64,000 nt of DNA from assembly GCF_900302465.1 (NCBI RefSeq), contig NZ_OMOR01000001.1, forward strand, positions 2,108,001-2,172,000, given 5' to 3'. The stretch comes from Ascidiaceihabitans donghaensis. Its GTDB lineage: Bacteria; Pseudomonadota; Alphaproteobacteria; Rhodobacterales; Rhodobacteraceae. The notes beneath the pieces were generated by a model that saw only the letters and a program-made list of their open reading frames with translations, searched no databases and was not told the DNA's origin. Positions 17,340 through 27,255 of this stretch are shown one piece after another (the stretch's first letter is position 1; the number at the start of each line of letters is the position of its first letter). The position numbers were made by a program, and so were the translations under genes.

Positions 17340-18128
17340 TCACGCCCCAACCTGTTCTTTGTTTTTCAAACCCGTGCCCAGATAGGCCTCGATCACCTGC
17401 TCGTTGGCTTTGATTTCATCCAATGTACCTTCGGCCAATACTTTGCCTTCAGCCATACAGATCACCGGATCACAGATGCGGCCGATGAAATCCATATCGT
17501 GTTCGATCACAACAAACGTGTATCCGCGTTCCTTGTTCAGGCGCAGGATCGCGTCGCCGATGGTGTTTAGTAAAGTGCGGTTCACACCGGCACCGACTTC
17601 GTCCAAAAATACGATCTTTGCATCGACCATCATGGTACGGCCAAGTTCCAACAGCTTTTTCTGCCCGCCGGAAACTTGTCCGGCTTTATGATTGGACAAG
17701 TGCTCAACGGTTAGGAACTCCAGAACCTCATCCGCTTTGGCGGCCAAAGCACGCTCTTCGTCAGCAATGCGCTTGCGTCCAAACCATGTGTTCCAAAGCG
17801 TCTCGCCTGACTGTGCACCGGGCACCATCATCAGGTTTTCGCGACAAGTCATGGACGAAAACTCGTGCGCAATCTGGAACGTGCGCAGAAGACCTTTGTG
17901 AAACAGCTCATGGGGCGGCAGACCTGTGATGTCCTCGCCAGCCATGGTCACGGTACCGGATGTTGGCTTAAGAACCCCGGCGATCACATTGAAAAGAGTC
18001 GTTTTTCCTGCGCCATTTGGTCCGATCAGTCCGGTAATTGATTTTTCGGCAATCGTTAGGCTCGCGCCATCAACGGCTTTAAACCCGCCAAAGGCTTTGT
18101 GAACGTCATCTACGACGATCATCGGCAA
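17340..18128 (-). CDS. livG: ABC transporter ATP-binding protein LivG
   Basis: 262 aa with Walker A GPNGAGKT, signature VSGGQKKLLELGRTMM, Walker B KIVFLDEVGAGV and H-loop VVIEHDMDFI, all typical of LivG. Partner of LivF. Its upstream region holds a hairpin and two copies of a 13-base palindrome, which suggests separate regulation from the binding-protein gene upstream. The Walker B tail DEVGAG, rather than DEPTAG, is a small family variation. Confidence 0.92.
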   Translation of the reverse strand: MPMIVVDDVHKAFGGFKAVDGASLTIAEKSITGLIGPNGAGKTTLFNVIAGVLKPTSGTVTMAGEDITGLPPHELFHKGLLRTFQIAHEFSSMTCRENLMMVPGAQSGETLWNTWFGRKRIADEERALAAKADEVLEFLTVEHLSNHKAGQVSGGQKKLLELGRTMMVDAKIVFLDEVGAGVNRTLLNTIGDAILRLNKERGYTFVVIEHDMDFIGRICDPVICMAEGKVLAEGTLDEIKANEQVIEAYLGTGLKNKEQVGA

Positions 18129-18162
18129 TTCCCCCGTTGCACCGCGTTGGATGCAGATATGT

Positions 18163-18203
18163 TCACTTTAAGTGAGTGTTGTATCTTGTCTCACTTTAAG
18201 TGA
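18163..18203. promoter_or_regulatory. Two identical 13-base palindromes (putative operators) before livG
   Basis: TCACTTTAAGTGA occurs at 18163-18175 and again at 18191-18203, centre to centre 28 bases. Each is a six-base inverted repeat around one T. They lie 35-75 bases upstream of the livG start, between the binding-protein terminator hairpin and livG. The regulator is unknown. Confidence 0.65.
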
Positions 18204-18220
18204 GCACCCTATCTTATTGA

Positions 18221-18248
18221 AACGGCCCGATGTTTCCACCGGGCCGTT
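18221..18248 (-). terminator. Hairpin between binding-protein gene and livG
   Basis: AACGGCCCG and CGGGCCGTT form a 9-bp perfect stem with a ten-base loop, 18 bases after the binding-protein stop. A short U-containing stretch follows on the minus strand. It probably ends most binding-protein transcripts. Confidence 0.75.
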
Positions 18249-18266
18249 CAATTTCAATCAGACGTC

Positions 18267-19460
18267 TTAACGGTACTTCGCTGTCTCGACTTTACCACCT
18301 TTGATGACAACCTGACGGTAGTTGCCCGCAGATTCACCGGGGCCGATCAGCTCAACCGCTGTCGCGCCAACATAGTCGATTTCGCCGCCATCACGCAGGA
18401 TCTGCAGACCTTTGGCCAATTCGCCGGGGAAGATTTGCTCGCCCGGAGCGTTTGCGACGTCCATGACTTTGTTTTTGTAGTCGGCGCTGTCTTTGCTGTC
18501 TGCGGCCTGCATGGCCAACATGATCAACGCGGCGGCGTCGTAGGATTCAGGTGAAAACGCGCCTGTTCCGTCAAATGCGTCGCCGACCAGTTCAAGATAC
18601 TTGGACGCGCCGTCGCTGTCTGTGCCGGGATGCTGGCCAGTGGAACCGTCGATTTCGTCGCCGAAGTTCTCTTCAAGCTTGTCGGAAATCATGCCGTCCG
18701 GGAAGTGGAACGTGTCAAACGCACCCGAATCCAAAGCCGCACGGACAATGCCTGAACCGCCTTGGTCGACGTAACCTGCTACAACCAAACGGTCGCCGCC
18801 GGCAGACGCCAATGCGCCAACTTCAGCAGAGTAATCCGCTTTACCATCTTCATGGGATGCGTTGATTGTGACTGTGCCGCCAGCCGCTTCAAACGCCGCT
18901 TGGAATGCGTCGGCCAGACCCTTGCCGTAGTCGTTGTTTGTGTAAGTCACAGCAACAGATTTGATGCCTTCTTCCATCAGCACTTCTGTCATGACAACGC
19001 CTTGACGCGCGTCAGATGGTGCTGTGCGGAAGAACAAACCGTTGTCTTCTGCTGTGGACAGGCCGGGGGATGTTGCGGATGGTGAAATCATCACAACGCC
19101 GTTCGCCAAAGCCACGTTGGACAAAATCGCACCGGTTACACCAGAGCAATCAGCACCCATGATGCCGTCGACTTTGTCAGATGTCACTAGACGTTCCGCC
19201 GCAGCTGTTGCGGCACCAGCGTCAACACATGTGCTGTCTGCGCGGACAGGAATCACTTTGGCCGCGTCCAAAAGCAGGCCGCTGTCTGTAACTTCTTGCA
19301 TTGCCAGTTCAGCGCCCGCACCCATTGCAGGTGTCATGGATTCGATTGGACCTGTGAAGCCCAAGATAACGCCGATTTTGACTTCTTTGCCGTGACCGCC
19401 AGCAAACGCTGTGCCCGCCATCAAAGCTGTGGCTGCAGTCGCCATAAGTAGTTTTTTCAT
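18267..19460 (-). CDS. Liv-type ABC transporter substrate-binding protein
   Basis: 397 aa from the ATG at 19460 with GGGAGAA upstream. MKKLLMATAATALMAGTAFA is a Sec signal peptide. The mature protein has the type I periplasmic-binding fold of the LivJ/amide-binding group (KIGVILGFTGPIESMTPAMGAGAELAMQEV, VKSVAVTYTNNDYGKGLADAF). It delivers the substrate to LivHM. The ligand could be a branched-chain amino acid or another small polar compound. It starts the operon, with a partial terminator behind it. Confidence 0.92.
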   Translation of the reverse strand: MKKLLMATAATALMAGTAFAGGHGKEVKIGVILGFTGPIESMTPAMGAGAELAMQEVTDSGLLLDAAKVIPVRADSTCVDAGAATAAAERLVTSDKVDGIMGADCSGVTGAILSNVALANGVVMISPSATSPGLSTAEDNGLFFRTAPSDARQGVVMTEVLMEEGIKSVAVTYTNNDYGKGLADAFQAAFEAAGGTVTINASHEDGKADYSAEVGALASAGGDRLVVAGYVDQGGSGIVRAALDSGAFDTFHFPDGMISDKLEENFGDEIDGSTGQHPGTDSDGASKYLELVGDAFDGTGAFSPESYDAAALIMLAMQAADSKDSADYKNKVMDVANAPGEQIFPGELAKGLQILRDGGEIDYVGATAVELIGPGESAGNYRQVVIKGGKVETAKYR

Positions 19461-19616
19461 TCTTATTCTCCCTAGTTGGAACTTGCGTTCTGGCAGGCAG
19501 ATTACGGTGGTGTTTCCTAAAAGAAAAGTCCCATAAATTATCGTGATGCGGTCCATTGTCCTCTGGAATGCATCAAAACTATGCCTATGTCCTGATTTAG
19601 GTCTCAGGAGGTCAAA

Positions 19617-20717
19617 ATGCGTCTGCTTCTACTTTCCACCCTAGCTGCGTTGGGAATCACATCGGCGGCACAGGCGCTGGACACGTCGTCCGGACAGCTG
19701 CAAGTCGCGCGGGTTGCTGACGGTTTCGATCAACCGTGGGGTATGGCGATCTTGCCGGGACCATCTGCGGGCATGTTGGTCACGGAACGCGGCGGCAAAC
19801 TGGTGTTTGTGCGCGACGGGGTCCGCCAAACGGTGCGCGGTACGCCGAAAGTGAAAGCAAAAGGGCAGGGCGGGCTGCTTGATGTCACCCTACCGCGTGA
19901 CTTCGCCCAAAGCCGCGATGTGTTTCTAACCTATTCCAAACCACAACGCGGCGGGTCAGGCACCGCATTAGCCGTTGGAAAACTAAGCGCCGATGGTGCG
20001 CGATTGTCAGGGTTACGCGATCTGTTCGTCAGCGCCCCGGGCGGATGGACCAGCCGCCATTTCGGCAGCCGCGTCGTCGAAGCCCGCGATGGCACTTTGT
20101 TTGTCACCATCGGCGACCGCGGGGACCGTCCCTCTGCCCAGGACCGTAGCAATCACAACGGATCCATCGTGCGCATCACACGCGAAGGAACAGTGCCAGC
20201 CGATAATCCCTTTGTTGGGTCAGACACGACACAGCCACATATCTGGTCTTTCGGCCACCGCAACCCGCAAGGGGCCGGACTGGATGCAAAGGGCCAGCTT
20301 TGGACATCGGAACATGGCCCCAAAGGCGGCGACGAGGTCAACGCCATACGCAAAGGTGCCAATTTCGGCTGGCCCGTGATCAACTACGGTGTGCATTATT
20401 CCGGCAAGAAGATCGGCGAAGGCACCGCTAAAGACGGCATGCAACAGCCCGCCTATTATTGGGACCCCTCCATCGCGCCTTCAGGTTTGCTTATCTACAC
20501 AGGGGCCATGTTTCCCGAATGGAAAGGCGACATGTTTGTGGGCAGCCTCAAGTATGATCACATATCGCGTCTGGAGCTGTCCGGGCGACGTGCATCCGAG
20601 GTCGAGGTCCTGAAATCTGCGGAGACACACCGCGTGCGCGACATCCAACAGGGGGCTGATGGCTCAATCTATTTCATAAGTGCAGCCGACGGGGCGGTCT
20701 ACCGGATCAGCCGCTAA
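19617..20717 (+). CDS. PQQ-dependent sugar dehydrogenase (YliI/Asd-like)
   Basis: 366 aa with a 20-residue signal peptide and an AGGAGG site six bases before the ATG. The beta-propeller family motifs are visible: GFDQPWGMAILP, GQGGLLDVTLP, TIGDRGDRPSAQD, HIWSFGHRNPQGAGLD and SEHGPKGGDEVN with the catalytic His and cofactor region. Relatives are periplasmic PQQ-dependent aldose dehydrogenases. No PQQ synthesis genes lie in the window. It stands alone and its end overlaps the sulfotransferase end by 11 bases, convergent. Confidence 0.9.
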   Translation: MRLLLLSTLAALGITSAAQALDTSSGQLQVARVADGFDQPWGMAILPGPSAGMLVTERGGKLVFVRDGVRQTVRGTPKVKAKGQGGLLDVTLPRDFAQSRDVFLTYSKPQRGGSGTALAVGKLSADGARLSGLRDLFVSAPGGWTSRHFGSRVVEARDGTLFVTIGDRGDRPSAQDRSNHNGSIVRITREGTVPADNPFVGSDTTQPHIWSFGHRNPQGAGLDAKGQLWTSEHGPKGGDEVNAIRKGANFGWPVINYGVHYSGKKIGEGTAKDGMQQPAYYWDPSIAPSGLLIYTGAMFPEWKGDMFVGSLKYDHISRLELSGRRASEVEVLKSAETHRVRDIQQGADGSIYFISAADGAVYRISR

Positions 20718-21561
20718 GATAACGATCGCGGTCTTTTTGCCAAAGCGGCGGCAGATACCCCATGATTTGCTCGGCCCAGGCATAATCCGCCGCCCCTTTC
20801 AGGGTGGCCTCTTTGCGGAACCCGAACGACATCTGGTCATAGGTGCCACGATTTTGCGAGTATTCGAAATCTCCGACCAAATGCGGACGGGCACCTACGA
20901 AATGGCATAGATCGTCCAGCACCCTTTGTTGGGTCTGGGGATCAAAAAGTTCTTCAGTGTACATGCAATGCACATGCGACGGCGCAAAGGCCTGCAAAAC
21001 CGTAGCATAAATTTCAGACAGCAGCTTTGTCATCGGACCATCCGCCGCTGAACTCAAGTAGTTGATCACAAACTGCAAATCAGCTTCGGGAAAGCGGCGC
21101 TTTTTAACGTGATGCACCACAGACCATGCGCGATCCGGCTTGTTGCGCAGCAACAAAACGATTTTGGCATTTGAAAACGTATCGTTCATACGTTTGAAGC
21201 CATCCACATCCAAACCAGCATACCCGGGGGAAATATCGAAATAGGGGGTGTCGCCGTGGGCCCGTTTTTCAAAGAACGCTCGGAAATCGGCGTCCGTACG
21301 CATCTCTGCACGTTCTTTGCGTTCCTGCCCCTGAACACCAAGATCCAAACCCTGCGCCGCGCGGCGGTCACGGATTAATTCATATTGGCGCTGAACGTTG
21401 GCCACCTGATTTTCATTGGCTTTGCCTGTCGCAATGTTGAACCAGTTTATTTCCTTGATGAATGGCACAAACACGCCCGGATGTTCGCGCAAAAAGCGAA
21501 ACAACCACGTGGTGCCGCTGCGTGGCGGCCCGATGATAGCGACGTAATTTCCGTTCCCCAT
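20707..21561 (-). CDS. PAPS-dependent sulfotransferase family protein
   Basis: 284 aa. The 5'-phosphosulfate loop GPPRSGTTWLFRFLREHP is at 11-28, and the 3'-phosphate motif AKIVLLLRNKPDRAWS lies near 130-145. These are the two PAPS-binding elements of the heparan-sulfate-type sulfotransferase family. The acceptor is unknown; bacterial members modify lipids, glycans or small molecules. It lies 24 bases after the GlxA-type regulator gene on the same strand and may be cotranscribed. No strong Shine-Dalgarno sequence is seen before its ATG. Confidence 0.88.
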   Translation of the reverse strand: MGNGNYVAIIGPPRSGTTWLFRFLREHPGVFVPFIKEINWFNIATGKANENQVANVQRQYELIRDRRAAQGLDLGVQGQERKERAEMRTDADFRAFFEKRAHGDTPYFDISPGYAGLDVDGFKRMNDTFSNAKIVLLLRNKPDRAWSVVHHVKKRRFPEADLQFVINYLSSAADGPMTKLLSEIYATVLQAFAPSHVHCMYTEELFDPQTQQRVLDDLCHFVGARPHLVGDFEYSQNRGTYDQMSFGFRKEATLKGAADYAWAEQIMGYLPPLWQKDRDRYLSG

Positions 21562-21585
21562 AAACGTGTACCGTAGTGAATTTTG

Positions 21586-22590
21586 TCAGATTGACAATCG
21601 CGCCGCGTGACTGCCTCTTTCGCGGTAAGGCGTTGTGTCGTAATGGGCACGGTAGCATTTTGAAAAATGTGACGGAGATGCGAACCCACAGGCCAACGCC
21701 ACGTTGATGACGCTCATGTCGGTTTGCATCAGCAAGTTACGCGCCTTTTGCAGACGCAGTTCCATATAATATCGCTTGGGCGAGCGGTTGAGATAGCGCC
21801 GGAACAAGCGTTCGAGCTGGCGGGTAGACATATGCACATCTTTCGCCAGGATCGAGGGGCTGATCGGTTCTTCGATATTGGTCTCCATGATCTGGATGAC
21901 CTGACTTAGCTTGGGATGGCGCACACCGATGCGCGTCGGAACAGACAGGCGCTGCGTGTCTTGGTCGGTGCGAATGGACGAATAGATCAGCTGATCCGCC
22001 ACAGCATTGGCCAAATCCTCACCGTGATCATCCGCAATCAGCTTCAGCATCAGATCAATAGACGATGTACCACCAGCTGTGGTCAGACGATTGCCATCGA
22101 CCACAAACACGGATTTTGTCAGCTCGACGTCTTCAAATTCTTCCGCGAAGCTGTCCTGATTTTCCCAGTGGATCGTGGCGCGTTTGCCGTCCAGCAAACC
22201 GGCTTTGGCCAATGAATAAGACGCGGTGCACAAGCCCCCGACCGTCAGGCCCTTGCGGGCTTCGCGGCGCAGCCAGTTCATCAAGCGTTTGGTCGTGGCA
22301 GCCTGCACATCAATGCCACCGCATAACATGATCGAATCATCACGTGTCATGTCTTCGAGATCGGCATCCAGCTTGAAGGCCGTACCCGCAGAGCAACTGA
22401 CGACATCACCGCCTTCTCCGATCAAGCGCCATACATATATCTCACGGCCTGCCATACGGTTGGCGATGCGCAAACTTTCAATGGCTGTGGCAAAGCAAAG
22501 GAGCGAAAAATTTTCCATCAAAACGAAAACAAAGCGTCTCGTTCCTGTGCCACCGGCGGCATCTCGGATGGGTCTGCGCGGGTTTGACAT
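21586..22590 (-). CDS. GlxA family transcriptional regulator (DJ-1/PfpI + AraC HTH)
   Basis: 334 aa. The N-terminal half is a DJ-1/PfpI-like amidotransferase domain ([45 protein letters not shown]). The C-terminal 100 residues form an AraC double helix-turn-helix ([59 protein letters not shown]). This is the arrangement of GbdR and CdhR, activators of glycine betaine, carnitine or choline catabolism. Those pathways are not in the window, so the target is unknown; the adjacent sulfotransferase gene may be one. Confidence 0.9.
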   Translation of the reverse strand: MSNPRRPIRDAAGGTGTRRFVFVLMENFSLLCFATAIESLRIANRMAGREIYVWRLIGEGGDVVSCSAGTAFKLDADLEDMTRDDSIMLCGGIDVQAATTKRLMNWLRREARKGLTVGGLCTASYSLAKAGLLDGKRATIHWENQDSFAEEFEDVELTKSVFVVDGNRLTTAGGTSSIDLMLKLIADDHGEDLANAVADQLIYSSIRTDQDTQRLSVPTRIGVRHPKLSQVIQIMETNIEEPISPSILAKDVHMSTRQLERLFRRYLNRSPKRYYMELRLQKARNLLMQTDMSVINVALACGFASPSHFSKCYRAHYDTTPYRERGSHAARLSI

Positions 22591-22809
22591 CGCGGCTTTT
22601 CCTTATGGGCGTACAGAAAGGCGATTGGTTTCAGTAAACGCCTGTCCGTGAAAACTTCATGGCGGCCTCAAAAGCCGTCAAAAACCATGGTCACGCCACG
22701 CTGGCCCCGTCAAGATGCAAATATACTGGTGATTGCGCTAAACCTTTTGTATAGCTCATACTTCATCAGGGGCGACTGTAAGTGTATGCCCCAACAACGG
22801 AGAAAAACG

Positions 22810-24177
22810 ATGAGCACTTGGACAAAATCGGATTGGCGCAAAAAACCGCGGATTCAGATGCCGGAGTATACAGACACGGCCGCTTTGAACGCGGTCGAGG
22901 CCCAATTGTCATCTTATCCATTGTTGGTGTTTGCAGGCGAAGCCCGGCGTCTAAAGCAACAGCTGGCTGCGGCGTCCCGTGGCGATGCGTTCTTGTTGCA
23001 AGGCGGTGATTGCGCCGAAGCCTTCAACCAGTTCAATTCCGACAGCATCCGCGACACGTTCAAAGTGATGTTGCAAATGGCGATGGTGCTGACATATGGC
23101 GCCAAAGTGCCGGTTATCAAAGTGGGTCGTATGGCGGGCCAATTTGCCAAACCGCGTTCCGCGCCCACGGAAACTGTCGATGGCGTGGAATTGCCAAGCT
23201 ACCGCGGCGACATCATCAACGGTCTGGATTTCACACCCGAAGCCCGCATTCCGAACCCGGAAAACATGTTACGCGCCTACACGCAATCGGCCGCGACGCT
23301 GAACCTGTTGCGTGCATTTTCCACGGGTGGTTTTGCCGATATGAACCGCGTCCATTCCTGGACTTTGGGGTTTGCAGACGGGGGTGAGGCGGCGAAATAC
23401 AGCGAAATCGCCAACCGTATCCAAGACACAATTGATTTCATGGCTGCAGCAGGGATCACGGCAAATACAACCCACGAGTTTTCTACCGTCGACTTTTACA
23501 CGTCACACGAAAGTCTGCTTCTGGAATATGAAGAAGCTTTGACTAGAATTGATTCGACGTCTGGCAAGTGGTTGGCTGGGTCAGCCCACATGATCTGGAT
23601 CGGGGATCGCACCCGTCAGCCTGATGGCGCCCATGTCGAGTTCGCCTCTGGCGTGCAAAATCCTATCGGTTTGAAGTGTGGTCCGACAACGACCGCCGAG
23701 GACCTGAAAGTGCTGATGCAAAAACTGAACCCTGAAAACGAAGAAGGCCGTTTGACCCTGATCGCGCGCTTTGGCGCAGGGGCGGTTGGTGATCATTTGC
23801 CACGTCTTATTCAAGCGGTGAAGGAAGAGGGCGCAAATGTGCTTTGGACCTGTGACGCGATGCACGGCAACACGATCAAATCGTCCACCGGATACAAAAC
23901 GCGGCCTTTCGATTCAGTGCTGCGCGAAGTGCGCGAATTCTTTGGCGTGCACCAGTCCGAAGGCACCGTCCCGGGCGGCGTGCATTTCGAGATGACCGGG
24001 CAAGACGTCACAGAATGCACCGGTGGTGTACGTGCCGTCAGCGAAGAAGACCTGTCAGATCGCTACCACACAGCTTGCGACCCCCGCCTGAACGCCAGCC
24101 AATCGCTTGAGCTTGCGTTTCTCGTTGCGGAAGAGCTGTCTGCTTTGCGCACCGAACGTCAGGCCAAAGCGGGCTGA
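22810..24177 (+). CDS. Class II (plant-type) 3-deoxy-7-phosphoheptulonate synthase
   Basis: 455 aa from the ATG at 22810 ([16 protein letters not shown]), with GGAG upstream; an earlier in-frame ATG at 22648 adds about 54 residues with no family character. The class II DAHPS hallmarks are present: [66 protein letters not shown], and CDAMHGNT. It catalyses the first shikimate pathway step, from PEP and erythrose-4-phosphate. It is monocistronic with a strong terminator. Confidence 0.95.
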   Translation: MSTWTKSDWRKKPRIQMPEYTDTAALNAVEAQLSSYPLLVFAGEARRLKQQLAAASRGDAFLLQGGDCAEAFNQFNSDSIRDTFKVMLQMAMVLTYGAKVPVIKVGRMAGQFAKPRSAPTETVDGVELPSYRGDIINGLDFTPEARIPNPENMLRAYTQSAATLNLLRAFSTGGFADMNRVHSWTLGFADGGEAAKYSEIANRIQDTIDFMAAAGITANTTHEFSTVDFYTSHESLLLEYEEALTRIDSTSGKWLAGSAHMIWIGDRTRQPDGAHVEFASGVQNPIGLKCGPTTTAEDLKVLMQKLNPENEEGRLTLIARFGAGAVGDHLPRLIQAVKEEGANVLWTCDAMHGNTIKSSTGYKTRPFDSVLREVREFFGVHQSEGTVPGGVHFEMTGQDVTECTGGVRAVSEEDLSDRYHTACDPRLNASQSLELAFLVAEELSALRTERQAKAG

Positions 24178-24204
24178 TCTGACGTACAACAGCAGTGAAA
24201 CGAC

Positions 24205-24237
24205 AAAAGGCGCCGCAGCAATGCGACGCCTTTTTTT
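24205..24237 (+). terminator. Terminator of the DAHP synthase gene
   Basis: AAAAGGCG-C-CGCA and TGCG-A-CGCCTTTT pair around GCAA with one mismatch, followed by a run of seven T's. It lies 28 bases past the stop codon. Confidence 0.9.
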
Positions 24238-24254
24238 CATTCTGAAACAAGGCC

Positions 24255-24908
24255 TTAGTCGTCAGTTTTAATCAACCGCAGATAAGGCACTTCTTTAATG
24301 TCCTTCGGACGATCCATCGGCATTGATGTGTCTGCGCTGCCTTGGACCTTAGTCATGACCTCCAAAGGTTCTTCCAATGTAGGTTGCGGCAATGTGGCCG
24401 GTGCCACGATGGGGCGGATTTTTGCGCCAACCACATCAAAGCGACGCGGACTGCGCCCCACGTCCCCATGTGCCACAAAACAACCCAGAACGCGGCTGAC
24501 ATCGCCCAAATCGCTTTTAAGCGGAAGCAACAGCATGCGTGCGTCCATATGCGGTTTGCCGCTTCCGGATTCAGCAGACATACGCACTTCACACACCGCA
24601 GGGCGCTGGAACACTTCTTCAAGTGTATCACTGATCTGGCGGCGCCCTGTGGGGGTGATAAAGGAGGTCAGGGGCATGCCGCGCACTTCCATTCCCATCA
24701 GATCGCTGAGATGGCTGCCCGCGATACGCAACCGTGCCATGCCGGGTGCGATGCGTTCCAGAATGAAGGTATATTCCAGCGCGGATTCGATGCCACGTGG
24801 ATCAATTTCGGACCGTTTGGGCATCATGCGCGTGCCGCGCAGAGCTTCCCAGTAGGACTCCACCTGGTTGAGTGCTGAAAATCCAATGTCAGTACGGTGA
24901 TCGGTCAT
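24255..24908 (-). CDS. PAS domain-containing protein (PAS_5/DUF1457 family)
   Basis: About 217 aa from the ATG at 24908 (MTDHRTDIGFSAL); an ATG at 24941 is also possible. The N-terminal domain follows the PAS_5 pattern found in many Alphaproteobacteria (YWEALRGTRMMPKRSEIDPRGIESALEYTFILERIAPGMARLRIAGSHL, GMEVRGMPLTSFI). The C-terminal tail is Pro- and Thr-rich. Function is unknown. It is divergent from yicC and convergent with the DAHP synthase gene, so it is likely monocistronic. Confidence 0.82.
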   Translation of the reverse strand: MTDHRTDIGFSALNQVESYWEALRGTRMMPKRSEIDPRGIESALEYTFILERIAPGMARLRIAGSHLSDLMGMEVRGMPLTSFITPTGRRQISDTLEEVFQRPAVCEVRMSAESGSGKPHMDARMLLLPLKSDLGDVSRVLGCFVAHGDVGRSPRRFDVVGAKIRPIVAPATLPQPTLEEPLEVMTKVQGSADTSMPMDRPKDIKEVPYLRLIKTDD

Positions 24909-25180
24909 AGATAAAACATTCCGTTCGTGGTCATGGTCCATTTTCGGTCATCCAGTCTCTATATGCTACACGAAAACACGCGTCGCGGGAAAAAAAGGTT
25001 ACAACTTTATTAATATCAAACAGAACTGGTCAAATCCGCTCATTTCTTAACAAATGGTTAATATCGTTCAAATTATGTTCCGGATCTTGCAGCCCGCATT
25101 GATCCACAATCGGGGGTCAGGGGTTGCCCCGCCACCTGCAATCGCCGTATTGCAAAGGCGCAACAACCAAGGGGGCGAGA

Positions 25181-26071
25181 ATGCTCAAATCCATGACCGG
25201 TTTCGCCTCTGAGACGGGTGCCCACGATGCCTTTAGCTGGGCATGGGAACTGCGCAGCGTGAACGGCAAGGGTCTTGATCTGCGCTTGCGGGTTCCGGAT
25301 TGGATCGAAGGGCTTGAAGCCGGGCTCAGGACCAAACTGAACGCACACGTCATACGCGGCAACGTCACGTTGTCATTGCGACTGAACCGTGCCGAAGGGG
25401 CAGGGGCGCTGGCAGTGAACCAAGCCCAGCTCAGCGCAATTCTGGTTGCCATGGCGGATATCGAAACCCAAGCCATGGACGCGGGCCTGTCGCTGGCACC
25501 GTCAACGGCATCAGATATCGCAGCGATGCGCGGCATTCTCGAACAGCGCGCCGCCGATCAAGACACACAAGCACTGGCCAAAGCCCTTTTGGCGCAAGCA
25601 GATACGCTTGTTGCCTCTTACGATGCCATGCGCACAAGCGAAGGTGCCGCTTTGGCTGACGTTTTGCACACGCAATTGACCGAAATCGAAGCACTCACAG
25701 CGCAGGCCGCCACCATCGCAGAGGCGCGTAAAGATGATGTTGCCGCAACGCTGAAACGAAACGTGGCCCGTGTTCTGGATGCAGCCGACTGCGTTGATCC
25801 GGACCGTTTGGCGCAAGAATTGGCATTGCTGGCGGTGAAGGCCGACATCACGGAAGAAATCGACCGTTTGGGGGCGCATGTTATAGCCGCCCGTGCGCTG
25901 CTGTCAGAAGGCGGCTCTGTGGGTCGAAAACTTGATTTCTTGATGCAAGAATTCAACCGCGAGGCAAACACTTTGTGTTCCAAGGCCCAAAACACCGATC
26001 TGACGCAAGTCGGCTTGGCGTTGAAAGCGTTGATCGATCAAATGCGCGAACAAGTGCAGAATGTGGAGTAA
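25181..26071 (+). CDS. yicC: YicC/YloC family endoribonuclease
   Basis: 296 aa from the ATG at 25181, just after GGGGGCGAGA; the longer frame from 25124 has no family sequence. The hallmark start MLKSMTGFASETG and the end LMQEFNREANTLCSKAQNTDLTQVGLALKALIDQMREQVQNVE are both intact. E. coli YicC is an endoribonuclease that affects small RNA turnover. It lies six bases upstream of gmk, the arrangement seen in many Alphaproteobacteria. Confidence 0.93.
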   Translation: MLKSMTGFASETGAHDAFSWAWELRSVNGKGLDLRLRVPDWIEGLEAGLRTKLNAHVIRGNVTLSLRLNRAEGAGALAVNQAQLSAILVAMADIETQAMDAGLSLAPSTASDIAAMRGILEQRAADQDTQALAKALLAQADTLVASYDAMRTSEGAALADVLHTQLTEIEALTAQAATIAEARKDDVAATLKRNVARVLDAADCVDPDRLAQELALLAVKADITEEIDRLGAHVIAARALLSEGGSVGRKLDFLMQEFNREANTLCSKAQNTDLTQVGLALKALIDQMREQVQNVE

Positions 26072-26077
26072 ATTCTG

Positions 26078-26731
26078 ATGTTAGCGACTGAAAAAAACCG
26101 TCTTGGTCTGCTTGTGATCCTCAGTTCTCCTTCCGGGGCGGGGAAAAGCACTTTGGCCAAACGTCTGATGGCGTGGGACGAGACGCTGCGGTTTTCTGTG
26201 TCCGCCACCACGCGGTCCCCGCGCCCCGGAGAGGTTGACGGAAAAGACTACTATTTTGTAGCGGAAGACGACTTTAAAAAATGGGTCACTGACGGCGAAA
26301 TGCTGGAACATGCGCAGGTTTTTGGCAACTACTACGGCTCGCCAAAGCCACCGGTGGAAGCCGCAATTCAGGAAGGCCGCGATGTGTTGTTCGACATTGA
26401 CTGGCAGGGCGCACAGCAGATCGGCAAATCGGCATTGCGCCACCATGTCTTGTCCATCTTTATTTTGCCGCCCTCAATTCCCGAATTGCGTCGTCGGTTG
26501 GAAACACGGGCGCAAGACGACGTTGATGTCATCACCAAGCGGATGGAAAAAAGCTGGGACGAGATCAGCCACTGGGATGGATACGATTATGTGTTGGTTA
26601 ACGATGATCTGGACAAGACCGAAGATCGTTTGAAAACAATCATTGCCGCCGAACGCCTGAAAGCGGCCCAACAGCCGCATTTGCTGGATCACGTTCGTGC
26701 GCTGCAATCGCAATTCGAGGAGCTATCATGA
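26078..26731 (+). CDS. gmk: Guanylate kinase
   Basis: 217 aa with the P-loop [15 protein letters not shown] (about 16-30), the GMP-binding segment [22 protein letters not shown] and [10 protein letters not shown]. It phosphorylates GMP to GDP in the cytoplasm. Its stop overlaps the start of the gamma-carbonic-anhydrase gene by four bases (ATGA), so the genes are coupled. Confidence 0.96.
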   Translation: MLATEKNRLGLLVILSSPSGAGKSTLAKRLMAWDETLRFSVSATTRSPRPGEVDGKDYYFVAEDDFKKWVTDGEMLEHAQVFGNYYGSPKPPVEAAIQEGRDVLFDIDWQGAQQIGKSALRHHVLSIFILPPSIPELRRRLETRAQDDVDVITKRMEKSWDEISHWDGYDYVLVNDDLDKTEDRLKTIIAAERLKAAQQPHLLDHVRALQSQFEELS

Positions 26732-27252
26732 CCATCTATGCATTGGGCGATTTGACGCCACAAATTCACGCCGACACCTGGGTGGCCGCTGACGCCAACC
26801 TGATCGGGCAGGTCGTTCTGGATGAAGCGGCCTCTGTTTGGTTTTGCGCCACGATCCGCGCAGACCATGAGATCATCCATATCGGCAAAGGGTCCAACGT
26901 GCAGGAGAACACCGTTATGCATGTGGACAAAGGCTATCCTTTGACCATCGGTGAAGGCTGCACCATCGGTCACAAAGTCATGCTGCATGGCTGCACCATC
27001 GGCAACAATTCCCTGATCGGCATGGGGGCCACCATCCTGAATGGCGCAAAAATCGGCAACAATTGCCTGATAGGTGCAGGCGCTTTGATCACCGAAGGCA
27101 AAGAAATCCCCGATGGCTCATTGGTTATGGGGGCGCCGGGCAAGGTGGTGCGTCAGTTGGACGACGCTGCAATACAGATGCTGCAAGGGTCTGCGTTGCA
27201 TTACCAAGACAACATGCGCCGCTTTCGCGACGACATGCGGGTGGTGGGGTAA
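26728..27252 (+). CDS. Gamma-carbonic anhydrase family protein
   Basis: 174 aa of hexapeptide left-handed beta-helix. The metal-binding histidines are in place in [33 protein letters not shown], and the closing motif [15 protein letters not shown] is typical. Relatives such as YrdA and CaiE often lack proven carbonic anhydrase activity, so the reaction is uncertain. It is coupled to gmk and lies three bases before the transsulfuration gene. Confidence 0.9.
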   Translation: MTIYALGDLTPQIHADTWVAADANLIGQVVLDEAASVWFCATIRADHEIIHIGKGSNVQENTVMHVDKGYPLTIGEGCTIGHKVMLHGCTIGNNSLIGMGATILNGAKIGNNCLIGAGALITEGKEIPDGSLVMGAPGKVVRQLDDAAIQMLQGSALHYQDNMRRFRDDMRVVG

Positions 27253-27255
27253 GCT

